Below, piece after piece: positions 1-5,683 of a stretch of DNA of 5,683 bases. Position 1 is the first letter of the stretch, and each line of letters starts with the position of its first letter. This stretch comes from an uncultured Porphyromonadaceae bacterium (GTDB taxonomy: Bacteria > Bacteroidota > Bacteroidia > Bacteroidales > Muribaculaceae), in the NCBI GenBank assembly GCA_902462525.1, contig CABQCA010000149.1, positions 1 through 5,683 of the forward strand, read 5' to 3'. The notes beneath the pieces were generated by a model that was given only the letters and a program-made list of their open reading frames with translations, ran no database searches and was not told the origin of the DNA. A program made the translations under genes and the position numbers.

Positions 1-618
1 GTTGTGCCCGAGGAACCGTCTTTCGCCCTTTTTCACAGTGTGGAAAGTTCTGTCGGGTGCGGTGTGCTGCACTCGGAGACCGATTTTCGCCATATAATGG
101 ACGACCTTGCTTTCGAGAGCGGCCGGTCAGTGGTGTTCGCCCGTGCAGCCGACGGCATGGGCGCCTGTCTTTTTGCCTCATGGGATGCCCGTCGTCCCGG
201 AAGCACCGTTACCGTCCGCTCGCTCATTGCCGGAAGCGAGGCTGCCGCCACCGGAGCCCTCGCCGTTCTGCGTGCCGAAACGCCCGGACGCCCTTTCACC
301 GTCTGGCGTCCGCCGCTTTCGGGCTGCAAGGCCCATCTGCGGGTGCGCGGCATGGCACGCATAGTCAGTGCGCAGGCTGCGCTCGGCGCTCTCGCCGCCG
401 CACACCCCGCTCTCAGCACCACCATAAGTCTCGCCGACACAGGTGAGAGCTACCGTATCGCCGCCGGCGAGTGCCGCCCATCGTCCCTCGTTCCCCGCCC
501 CTCATTGGACGTCACCACACCCGTGCTCACATCCATTCTCTTCAGTTCCCCGGCTACGGGCAACATCTTCGGCCTGCCCGCACGCCGCCCCTACATGTCC
601 CTTATGCTCGATAAATAG
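1..618 (+). CDS. Eis-like GNAT N-acetyltransferase, 3' part
   Basis: The frame is open from the first base to a TAG at 616-618, giving 205 residues with no obvious start, so this is the C-terminal part of a longer protein (Eis-like proteins are about 380-420 residues). Codons 1 to about 115 resemble the second, degenerate GNAT-like domain of the Eis class (VTVRSLIAGSEAAATGAL, then TVWRPP). From about codon 118 the run beginning MARIVSAQAALGAL, the later LADTGESYRIAAGE and the tail RRPYMSLMLDK resemble the sterol-carrier-like C-terminal domain of that class. In characterised Eis proteins the C-terminal carboxylate takes part in acetyl transfer from acetyl-CoA to amines; the substrate here is unknown. 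The acetyl-CoA-binding domain would lie upstream of the window. A GTG at 4-6 is in frame, but a start there would leave out the catalytic domain, so I do not accept it. The family call is from remembered patterns, not a search. Confidence 0.75.
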   Translation, partial: VVPEEPSFALFHSVESSVGCGVLHSETDFRHIMDDLAFESGRSVVFARAADGMGACLFASWDARRPGSTVTVRSLIAGSEAAATGALAVLRAETPGRPFTVWRPPLSGCKAHLRVRGMARIVSAQAALGALAAAHPALSTTISLADTGESYRIAAGECRPSSLVPRPSLDVTTPVLTSILFSSPATGNIFGLPARRPYMSLMLDK

Positions 619-620
619 CT

Positions 621-646
621 CATGGAGAGGCGGTTTTTAACCGCCG
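621..646 (+). repeat. Palindromic repeat copy 1
   Basis: A perfect 7-bp stem GGCGGTT / AACCGCC (629-635 with 639-645) closes a 3-base loop, preceded by CATGGAGA. It starts two bases after the acetyltransferase stop codon. Copy 2, 43 bases downstream, matches it at 23 of 26 positions. No T-run follows the stem, so it is a weak candidate for a rho-independent terminator. It belongs to the same repeat family as the following copies. Confidence 0.8.
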
Positions 647-663
647 CCCCCGTGAGAAAGCCC

Positions 664-689
664 CATGGAGCGGCGGTTTCCAACCGCCG
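664..689 (+). repeat. Palindromic repeat copy 2
   Basis: A perfect 8-bp stem CGGCGGTT / AACCGCCG (671-678 with 682-689) closes the loop TCC and is preceded by CATGGAG, exactly as in copy 1. The differences from copy 1 are one base ahead of the stem and two in the loop. The stem core is unchanged. Confidence 0.8.
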
Positions 690-734
690 AACCCCGGACG
701 TTGGGATTAAATAGTGGTAATTGGCGGAGCAGTC

Positions 735-760
735 GGCGGTTGAAAACCGCCTTCCCATTG
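735..760 (-). repeat. Palindromic repeat copy 3, inverted
   Basis: A 7-bp stem GGCGGTT / AACCGCC (735-741 with 745-751) closes the loop GAA. Read on the minus strand, the copy includes the same leading bases (ATGGGAA before GGCGG) and matches 21 of 24 positions of copy 1, so it is the same element in the opposite orientation. The asymmetric flank is what shows the orientation; the stem alone would be symmetric. Confidence 0.75.
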
Positions 761-779
761 GAGCCTTCCATAGGTGCTG

Positions 780-817
780 AAAACCGCCTTTCCAATCTTA
801 AGACGAAAGGCGGTTTT
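780..817. repeat. 12-bp inverted repeat, hairpin of the same family
   Basis: AAAACCGCCTTT at 780-791 is perfectly complementary to AAAGGCGGTTTT at 806-817, with a 14-base loop containing the small palindrome CTTAAG (797-802). Each arm carries the core AGGCGGTTTT of the upstream copies, so the hairpin is two facing half-elements. Each arm ends in a 4-base T tract on its own outgoing strand, which gives it some resemblance to a bidirectional terminator, but the T tracts lie inside the stem and no longer T run follows on either side. Confidence 0.8.
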
Positions 818-869
818 GGCGAATAAATGAAAAACGGGCGGAATAATCGTTTGAAACCGTTGTATGCTC

Positions 870-993
870 ATTTTGGGAGGGAGTGCAAGCAAAAAATCGC
901 AAAAAGTGCTATGAATACGGCAAAAAACATGAGACAAGTGTTAAAATAGGGCTTTTTCTCTTGCAAAATGTTTAGCTATCTCAAAAAAGTTTT
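870..993. promoter_or_regulatory. Phased A/T tracts upstream of the SusC promoter
   Basis: Runs of four to six A or T occur at 871-874, 891-896, 901-905, 922-927, 943-946, 953-957, 965-968 and 983-988. Their centres are about 21, 9.5, 21.5, 20, 10.5, 11.5 and 19 bases apart, close to whole numbers of helical turns (113 bases for 11 turns). A-tracts repeated in phase are known to bend DNA. A bend just upstream of the promoter could affect RNA polymerase or regulator binding; that role is inference. Confidence 0.45.
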
Positions 994-1002
994 ATAACTT
1001 TG
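971..1002 (+). promoter_or_regulatory. Bacteroidetes-type promoter for the SusC/SusD operon
   Basis: TAACTTTG at 995-1002 fits the Bacteroidetes -7 element TAnnTTTG exactly. TTTA at 971-974, 20 bases upstream of it, fits the -33 element TTTG at three of four positions with usual spacing. Transcription would start near 1007-1010, leaving a leader of about 100 nt before the SusC start. It is the only full TAnnTTTG match I found on the plus strand of this gap. Confidence 0.7.
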
Positions 1003-1007
1003 CCCAC

Positions 1008-1107
1008 TGATTAGTCCGTGAGCAGGGGCTTGTGCCCGCGTTTGCGTTTCCAATCCTAAGAAAGAACAATAAGAATCAATCAATTTTATGTCTAATTTTT
1101 TCTAAGT
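1008..1107 (+). promoter_or_regulatory. Probable 5' leader of the SusC/SusD transcript
   Basis: About 100 nt lie between the predicted transcription start and the SusC ATG. The first part is GC-rich, with a short possible stem GGGC/GCCC (1026-1029 with 1034-1037); the rest is A/T-rich, as is usual ahead of Bacteroidetes starts. A five-codon reading frame (ATG at 1088, TAA at 1103-1105, peptide MSNFF) ends two bases before the SusC ATG. I do not recognise a riboswitch. The upstream boundary depends on the promoter prediction. Confidence 0.4.
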
Positions 1108-4100
1108 ATGAAAAAGCTGTTTCTATTACTGGTGATCATCGCGACGATGGCCGTCAGCGCTATGGCGCAGACCCGCACCGTCAGCGGTACGGTCACTTAT
1201 GCAGGCGATGGAGAACCGCTGCCCGGCGTATCCATCGTACCCATCGGTGGAGGTAACGGTACTGTTACAGACGTGGACGGTAAGTTCAGTCTCAAGGTGC
1301 CCGAAAGCGTCTCCAAGATCCGTGTCAGCTACGTGGGTATGGTTACCCAGGAGGTGACTGTCGGTCAGAATCTCAACATTGCTCTTACGAATACCGAAAA
1401 CAAGCTCGACGAAGTGATGGTCGTTGCCTATGGTAAAGCCAAGAAAGCAGCCTTCACCGGTTCGGCTGTCAGCATCGACGGTGCAGCCATCGAAGACGCT
1501 CCCGTCACCAACGTTCTCAGCGTGCTCAACGGCAAAATGCCCGGTGCCAACCTCTATCAGCAGTCGGGCGCTCCCGGTTCGGGTCCTTCGTCGATCGTGA
1601 TCCGCGGCTTCTCGTCGCTCAACGCTTCGATGCAGCCCCTTATCGTGCTCGACGGCGTGCCCTTCGCCGGTTCCATCAGCGACATCAATACAAACGACGT
1701 CGAATCGCTTACTGTCCTTAAGGACGCAGCCTCGACAGCTCTCTACGGTGCCCGCGGTGCCAACGGTGTCATCATCATCACTACAAAGAAAGCCAAGGCC
1801 GCTTCGACCGGTCAGGTGACATTCAATGCCAACTGGGGTGTCAACACCCGTGCCACACAGGACTACAACACCATCAAGGATCCGAAGCTCTACTACGAGA
1901 CATACTATAAATCGCTCTACAACTATTACACTGCCAACGGCTACAGCGCCGACGCTGCATGGCGAAATGCCAATGCAAACCTCATCAACAACTCGTCGAT
2001 GGGTCTGATGTATCAGATCTACCAGGTGCCCGCCGGCGAAATGTTCATCGGCTCCAACGGCAAGATGAATCCCAATGCCACTCTCGGCAACTATGTGACC
2101 TACAACGGCGAACAGTACTATCTTACTCCCGACAACTGGCTTGACGAAACATACTCTAAGAGCCTCCGTCAGGAATACAACCTGAGCATCACAAACTCTA
2201 CCGACCGCACCAACTTCTATGCTTCGGTAGGCTATCTCAACAACGAGGGTATCATCGAGAATACCAACTACAAACGCTTCACCGGCCGTCTGAGCGCCGA
2301 CAGCCAGATCAAATCGTGGCTCAAGGCAGGTGCGACAGCGTCGTACGCCCACTATGTGAGCCGCGGTATGAGCGGCGACGGCAGCGGCAGCTCTGTTGCC
2401 AACCCCCTTGCAGCCGCTACGACAATCGGCCCGATCTTCCCTATGTACGTGCGTGATGCCAACGGCAATATCATGCGCAACAACGACGGCATGACAATCT
2501 ATGACTTCGGTAATGCAAACTCCGCCCCCGGTCTGACACGTCCTATGGGCGCTAATCCGGGTATGAACGGTATGAGCAACGTGCTCTACAACACCAACCT
2601 TACACGCGGCAACACCATCAATGCCAACGGCTATCTCGAAATCCGCTTCCTCAAGGACTTCAAGTTCACTACCAACAACACCGTATTCGTCGACGAATAC
2701 CGCGGCAACTTTGTAGGCAACCCCTACTTCGGCAGCGATGCTCCCACCAACGGTGCCGTGTCGGTAAGTCACGAACGCATGACCGAATACACCTTCCAGC
2801 AGCTCCTCGAATGGAACCGCATCTTCGGCAAGCACGACATTTCGGTGCTCCTCGGTCACGAAAACTCCTATCGTAAGACTGCTTATCTCGGTGCCAGCAA
2901 GACCCAGCTCTTCTCGCCCACAAATCCCGAACTTTCGGGTGCTGTCGTCGACGGCTCGATGGATTCGTACACCGGCGCTTACAACAACGAAGGCTACATT
3001 ATCCGCGCTCTCTACGACTACGACTCGAAGTACTTCGCCAACGCTTACTTCCGTCGCGATGCTTCAAGCCGCTTCCACCCCGACCACCGCTGGGGCAGCT
3101 TCTGGGCTCTCGGCGCCGCATGGATTATCTCGAAGGAAGACTTCTTCAATGTCGACTGGGTGAACACTCTCAAGATCAAGGCTTCTTACGGTCAGGTAGG
3201 TAACGACGGCATCGGCTCGTACCGCTACACCAACACCTACACAGTAGCCAACGTGGGCGGCAAGCCATCTCTCGTGGCAAGTTCCGTGAAGGGTAACCCC
3301 GACATTACATGGGAAAAGACCGGCAGCTTCAACGCCGGCGTTGAATTTGAACTCTTCAACAACCGCCTCAGCGGTACCGTCGAGGGCTACTATGCCAAGA
3401 CAACCGACATGCTCTACCAGCGTCCTCTTGCCGCTTCGTCGGGCTTCTCGAACATCTATGAGAACTTCGGCGACGTATGCAACTACGGCGTCGACATCGA
3501 CCTCAACGGCACTGTGATCGCAACACGCGATTTCTCGTGGGATCTCAATCTCAACATGTCGCACCTCAAGAACAAAGTGCTCAAACTTCCCGATATCAAC
3601 AAGACTTCGGTAGTCGACGGTCACAGCGGTTCTGCTTCGGGCGGCTTCTTCATCGGTGAAGGACTCCCCGTCTACTCTTACTTCGAGGCCGACTATGCCG
3701 GCGTGAACAAAGAGACCGGTGAACCCATGTTCTGGGGCAAGGACAAAGAAGGCAACTGGATTGAGAAACGTTCTGCCGACATCACACAGGACGACTATAA
3801 GCTCACCGGCTGCGCTATTCCCAAGCTCTCAGGCGGTTTCGGTACTTCGCTCCGCTACAAAGGCATCGAAGTTACAGCGCAGTTCACCTATCAGATCGGC
3901 GGTAAGGTTCACGACGGAAACTACTCCGGCTACATGACCACAATGCAGTCCAGCTCCCGCGGCGGCGCTATCCACGCCGACTGGCTCGACGCCTGGACTC
4001 CCGAGAATCCCAACTCGAGCGTTCCCCGCTGGCAGTACGGCGACGACTTCAGTGTATCGTCGAACCGCTTCCTTACCGACGCATCTTACCTCAACTTCCA

Positions 4101-4329
4101 GAACCTCCGTGTGGCTTACACCCTTCCCTCGGCTATCACACGCAAGTTCCAGGTGTCGAAACTCAACGTCTACATGTCGTGCGAAAACATCTGGCTCTGG
4201 TCCAAGCGTCAGGGCTTCGACCCCCGTACCTATGCTCTCGGCGTGAACACATCGCAGGCACTCTCGGGCGGTAATACCTACAACGCCGCTGTCCGCACTA
4301 TCACAGGCGGTATCACAGTTTCTTTCTAA
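1108..4329 (+). CDS. SusC/RagA-family TonB-dependent outer-membrane transporter
   Basis: This complete 1073-residue protein would form a gated outer-membrane barrel importing oligosaccharides or peptides, powered by TonB-ExbBD, with the downstream SusD-like lipoprotein as lid. A signal peptide spans residues 1-20 (KK, hydrophobic core, AMA cut before Q21). A carboxypeptidase-regulatory-like domain follows at about 23-93 (VSGTV, TDVDGKFSL, RVSYVGM), then the TonB box DEVMVVAYG at 101-109. The plug, about 114-230, has PLIVLDGVPF at 177-186 and the family signature LKDAASTALYGARGANGV at 204-221. The barrel fills the rest, with conserved RRDASSRFHPDHRWGSFWALG at 649-669 region and YGQVGND at 694-700, ending ITVSF with the terminal Phe typical of assembled barrels. 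There is no STN domain before the regulatory-like domain, so direct signalling to an anti-sigma factor is not expected. A TAA at 1093-1095 in the same frame fixes the ATG at 1108. The substrate cannot be told; length and layout are normal for the family. Confidence 0.96.
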   Translation: MKKLFLLLVIIATMAVSAMAQTRTVSGTVTYAGDGEPLPGVSIVPIGGGNGTVTDVDGKFSLKVPESVSKIRVSYVGMVTQEVTVGQNLNIALTNTENKLDEVMVVAYGKAKKAAFTGSAVSIDGAAIEDAPVTNVLSVLNGKMPGANLYQQSGAPGSGPSSIVIRGFSSLNASMQPLIVLDGVPFAGSISDINTNDVESLTVLKDAASTALYGARGANGVIIITTKKAKAASTGQVTFNANWGVNTRATQDYNTIKDPKLYYETYYKSLYNYYTANGYSADAAWRNANANLINNSSMGLMYQIYQVPAGEMFIGSNGKMNPNATLGNYVTYNGEQYYLTPDNWLDETYSKSLRQEYNLSITNSTDRTNFYASVGYLNNEGIIENTNYKRFTGRLSADSQIKSWLKAGATASYAHYVSRGMSGDGSGSSVANPLAAATTIGPIFPMYVRDANGNIMRNNDGMTIYDFGNANSAPGLTRPMGANPGMNGMSNVLYNTNLTRGNTINANGYLEIRFLKDFKFTTNNTVFVDEYRGNFVGNPYFGSDAPTNGAVSVSHERMTEYTFQQLLEWNRIFGKHDISVLLGHENSYRKTAYLGASKTQLFSPTNPELSGAVVDGSMDSYTGAYNNEGYIIRALYDYDSKYFANAYFRRDASSRFHPDHRWGSFWALGAAWIISKEDFFNVDWVNTLKIKASYGQVGNDGIGSYRYTNTYTVANVGGKPSLVASSVKGNPDITWEKTGSFNAGVEFELFNNRLSGTVEGYYAKTTDMLYQRPLAASSGFSNIYENFGDVCNYGVDIDLNGTVIATRDFSWDLNLNMSHLKNKVLKLPDINKTSVVDGHSGSASGGFFIGEGLPVYSYFEADYAGVNKETGEPMFWGKDKEGNWIEKRSADITQDDYKLTGCAIPKLSGGFGTSLRYKGIEVTAQFTYQIGGKVHDGNYSGYMTTMQSSSRGGAIHADWLDAWTPENPNSSVPRWQYGDDFSVSSNRFLTDASYLNFQNLRVAYTLPSAITRKFQVSKLNVYMSCENIWLWSKRQGFDPRTYALGVNTSQALSGGNTYNAAVRTITGGITVSF

Positions 4330-4350
4330 TCTCTCATAAAAAATAAAACG
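4330..4350 (+). promoter_or_regulatory. Short A-rich SusC-SusD spacer and translation start region
   Basis: Only 21 bases separate the SusC stop from the SusD ATG, too few for a separate promoter and terminator, so the two genes should share one transcript. The spacer is A-rich (ATAAAAAATAAAACG before the ATG) and lacks a GGAGG-like site, matching the usual Bacteroidetes initiation region that relies on low structure rather than strong Shine-Dalgarno pairing. Confidence 0.6.
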
Positions 4351-5683
4351 ATGAAAACCATATACAAGACACTTGCGGCTGTCGCTGTGGCGACTCCCAT
4401 GCTGCTGTCGACAGGTTGTATCGAGGAGACATTTCCCACCAGCGGTGTCACATCCGAGCAGGTGGCCCAGAACTCCAAGGGCATCGACGGTATTGTTCAG
4501 GGTATGCCCGCTTTCATGAAGAAATACAAAACCTGGGCTGACCATGCATTTAACTTCGGTTATCCTTCGTTCTTCATCATGATGAACGTCCAGACCCAGG
4601 ACATGATGCAGAACTACACCGGCTACCAGCACTTCTCCTACTGGCAGGATGTGCAGCTGCCCCTTAACTCGGGTTATCTGCTGAGCCAGATCAACTGGTA
4701 CTACCTCAACTTCCAGGTCCGTGCCGCCAACGACGTTCTCTCGGCCATTCCCAACCCGGATTCGGATTTCGAGAAGACCGCCTGCGCACAGGCTCTCATC
4801 TACCGTGCGTCGACATACCTCGACATGGCACGTGTGTATGAATTCAAGGAAAATGCCGATATCTCCGGTGTCAACGAAGCCGGCAACGATGTAACCGGCC
4901 TCACCGTACCTGTCACCACTCCCGAGACTACTCCCGAGGAGCAGGCCAACAACAAACGTCTGCCGCACGACGAAATGGTGACATTCCTTATCAATGATCT
5001 TAATAAGGCTATCGCTTACTACGACGAGACCGGCGAAAGCCCCTCTGCCAAGGTTTATCCCTCGAAGGCTGTGGCTCTCGGCGTGATGGCCCGTGTGTAC
5101 GAATGGGACGAAGACTATCCCAAGGCCCAGGAATACGCCCGCAAGGCTATCGACGCTTCCGGCGCAACACCTCTAACTCAGGCTCAGTGGCTCAGCACAA
5201 CCCAGGGCTTCAACGACTCCTCGTTCAGCTCGTGGATGTGGTCGATCCAGATGGAAAGCAACGACGATCCCGTGCAGGGTTCTACCAACTGGATGTCGTT
5301 CATGACACCTGAGACCAACGTCGGTTACGGCGGCCAGTACGGCGGCTACATGATGATCGACAAGAGCCTCTACGATCAGATTTCGAACGCCGACTACCGC
5401 AAACTCGTCTTCAAGGCTCCTCAGGGTCACCCGCTGTCTGGCCGCGAATCTGTCCTCAATCCCAGCAAGTACAACAGCCTCGAACCGTACACCGCCTTCA
5501 AGTTCCGTCCCGGCCAGGGCGAACTCAGCGACCGCACTATCGCTTTCGCAGTCGCCATTCCTCTGATGCGTGTCGAGGAAATGTACTTTATCGAGGCCGA
5601 GGCTATCGCACATCAGGACGCCGCCAAAGGCAAGACCGCTATCCAGAACTTCATGCAGCAGTACCGCTACAATTCTTACTCTT
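4351..5683 (+). CDS. SusD/RagB-family surface nutrient-binding lipoprotein, 5' part
   Basis: The ATG at 4351 opens a frame that stays open to the window edge: 444 codons of a family usually about 500-600 residues, so the C-terminus is missing. It begins with a lipoprotein signal (MKTIYK, hydrophobic stretch, then STGC with the lipid-bearing Cys at 23). The residues after Cys, IEETF, contain two acids, resembling the Bacteroidetes surface-export signal, so an outward-facing lipoprotein is expected. Residues about 24-215 fit the N-terminal SusD-like domain, with the helix YRASTYLDMARVYEF at 151-165. A TPR-like helical pair follows (SKAVALGVMARVYEW at 238-252, then YPKAQEYARKAID at 256-268). The RagB/SusD domain is marked by LMRVEEMYFIEAEA at 405-418. 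It would cap the preceding SusC barrel and bind the ligand. Aromatic residues are frequent (for example FSYWQD at 95-100), but the binding site cannot be assigned from sequence alone. The ligand is unknown. Confidence 0.94.
   Translation, partial: MKTIYKTLAAVAVATPMLLSTGCIEETFPTSGVTSEQVAQNSKGIDGIVQGMPAFMKKYKTWADHAFNFGYPSFFIMMNVQTQDMMQNYTGYQHFSYWQDVQLPLNSGYLLSQINWYYLNFQVRAANDVLSAIPNPDSDFEKTACAQALIYRASTYLDMARVYEFKENADISGVNEAGNDVTGLTVPVTTPETTPEEQANNKRLPHDEMVTFLINDLNKAIAYYDETGESPSAKVYPSKAVALGVMARVYEWDEDYPKAQEYARKAIDASGATPLTQAQWLSTTQGFNDSSFSSWMWSIQMESNDDPVQGSTNWMSFMTPETNVGYGGQYGGYMMIDKSLYDQISNADYRKLVFKAPQGHPLSGRESVLNPSKYNSLEPYTAFKFRPGQGELSDRTIAFAVAIPLMRVEEMYFIEAEAIAHQDAAKGKTAIQNFMQQYRYNSYS

Larger units (their letters stand above)
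619..1107. other. Intergenic region: palindrome cluster, then promoter and leader
   Basis: This 489-base gap separates the acetyltransferase gene from the SusC gene. I see no credible gene in it. Bases 621-817 hold repeated GC-rich palindromes; about 820-994 is AT-rich with evenly spaced A/T tracts; 971-1002 is a promoter match; and about 1008-1107 is the probable untranslated leader of the SusC/SusD transcript. The hairpins nearest the acetyltransferase stop lack a following run of T, so a standard intrinsic terminator is not evident, though they could still mark or protect the 3' end of that transcript. Confidence 0.8.

Noticed and set aside
33..440. Overlapping frames of up to 135 codons on both strands within the acetyltransferase region
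   Set aside because: They are Arg/Ala/Pro-rich alternative readings of GC-rich coding DNA, while the frame ending at 618 carries recognisable domain patterns.
629..689. Rho-independent terminator of the acetyltransferase gene
   Set aside because: The stems are good, but each is followed by C/G/A-rich sequence (GCCCCC after copy 1, AACCCC after copy 2) rather than a T run. Repeat elements explain them better.
621..817. A CRISPR array
   Set aside because: The repeats occur in both orientations, are unevenly spaced, differ in their loops and are only about 17-26 bases long, which does not fit direct repeats with uniform spacers.
707..937. A 76-codon minus-strand frame in the intergenic gap
   Set aside because: It runs through the palindromic repeats and the A/T-tract region, has no family resemblance, and shows none of the codon bias of the neighbouring genes. 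I treat it as chance.
700..1107. An antisense small-RNA promoter on the minus strand facing away from SusC, as seen at some Bacteroides loci
   Set aside because: I looked for the reverse of TAnnTTTG (CAAAnnTA on the plus strand) across this region and found no exact match, so there is no sequence support.
1032..1256. A 74-codon plus-strand frame starting at GTG in the leader and overlapping the SusC start
   Set aside because: It overlaps the SusC signal-peptide and first-domain codons in another frame, and its downstream part is the Arg-rich product expected of an out-of-frame reading of a GC-rich gene.
1126..2859. A 577-codon open frame on the minus strand inside the SusC gene
   Set aside because: It lies wholly opposite a confident SusC coding sequence with family motifs in order. 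Its product is a low-complexity mix rich in V, A, G, C and H with no recognisable domain. Long antisense frames arise from the strong third-position C/G preference of the real gene.
3829..4968. A 379-codon minus-strand frame spanning the end of SusC and the start of SusD
   Set aside because: It covers two confident plus-strand genes and their spacer, has no recognisable motif, and has the same composition as other antisense shadows here.

Overview
The window looks like chromosomal DNA from a member of the Bacteroidales. The evidence is a SusC/SusD outer-membrane nutrient-uptake pair, a promoter of the Bacteroidetes type (TTTA, 20 bp, TAACTTTG), A-rich translation starts without a clear Shine-Dalgarno, and a SusD lipoprotein with acidic residues right after the lipobox cysteine. 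The GC-rich coding sequence and strong preference for C/G-ending codons would fit Muribaculaceae or Alistipes-like lineages better than low-GC Bacteroides, but that placement is inference.

Layout: (1) 1-618 is the 3' part of a GNAT-type acetyltransferase of the Eis-like class, with its C-terminal sterol-carrier-like domain; its N-terminus lies upstream of the window. (2) 619-1107 is a 489-base non-coding gap in two halves. The left half (621-817) is packed with copies of one GC-rich palindromic motif (core AGGCGGTTTT and its complement, five sites in both orientations), forming four predicted hairpins. The right half (about 820-1107) is AT-rich, has A/T tracts spaced close to whole helical turns, then one good promoter and a roughly 100-nt leader. 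(3) 1108-4329 is a complete susC-family TonB-dependent transporter gene. (4) 4351-5683 is the first 444 codons of the partner susD-family lipoprotein gene, which runs off the right edge.

The SusC and SusD genes are 21 bases apart and almost certainly form one operon. The SusC barrel with its plug would sit in the outer membrane, with SusD as a surface lid that captures ligand; uptake would be powered by TonB through the TonB box of SusC. No glycoside hydrolase, peptidase, sulfatase or regulator is visible, so the substrate cannot be named. The acetyltransferase gene is separated from the operon by the repeat cluster and promoter and is probably an unrelated housekeeping neighbour. I found no tRNA, rRNA, CRISPR array, transposase or other unfamiliar gene system. 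The least explained sequence is the palindrome cluster and the phased A/T tracts in the intergenic gap.
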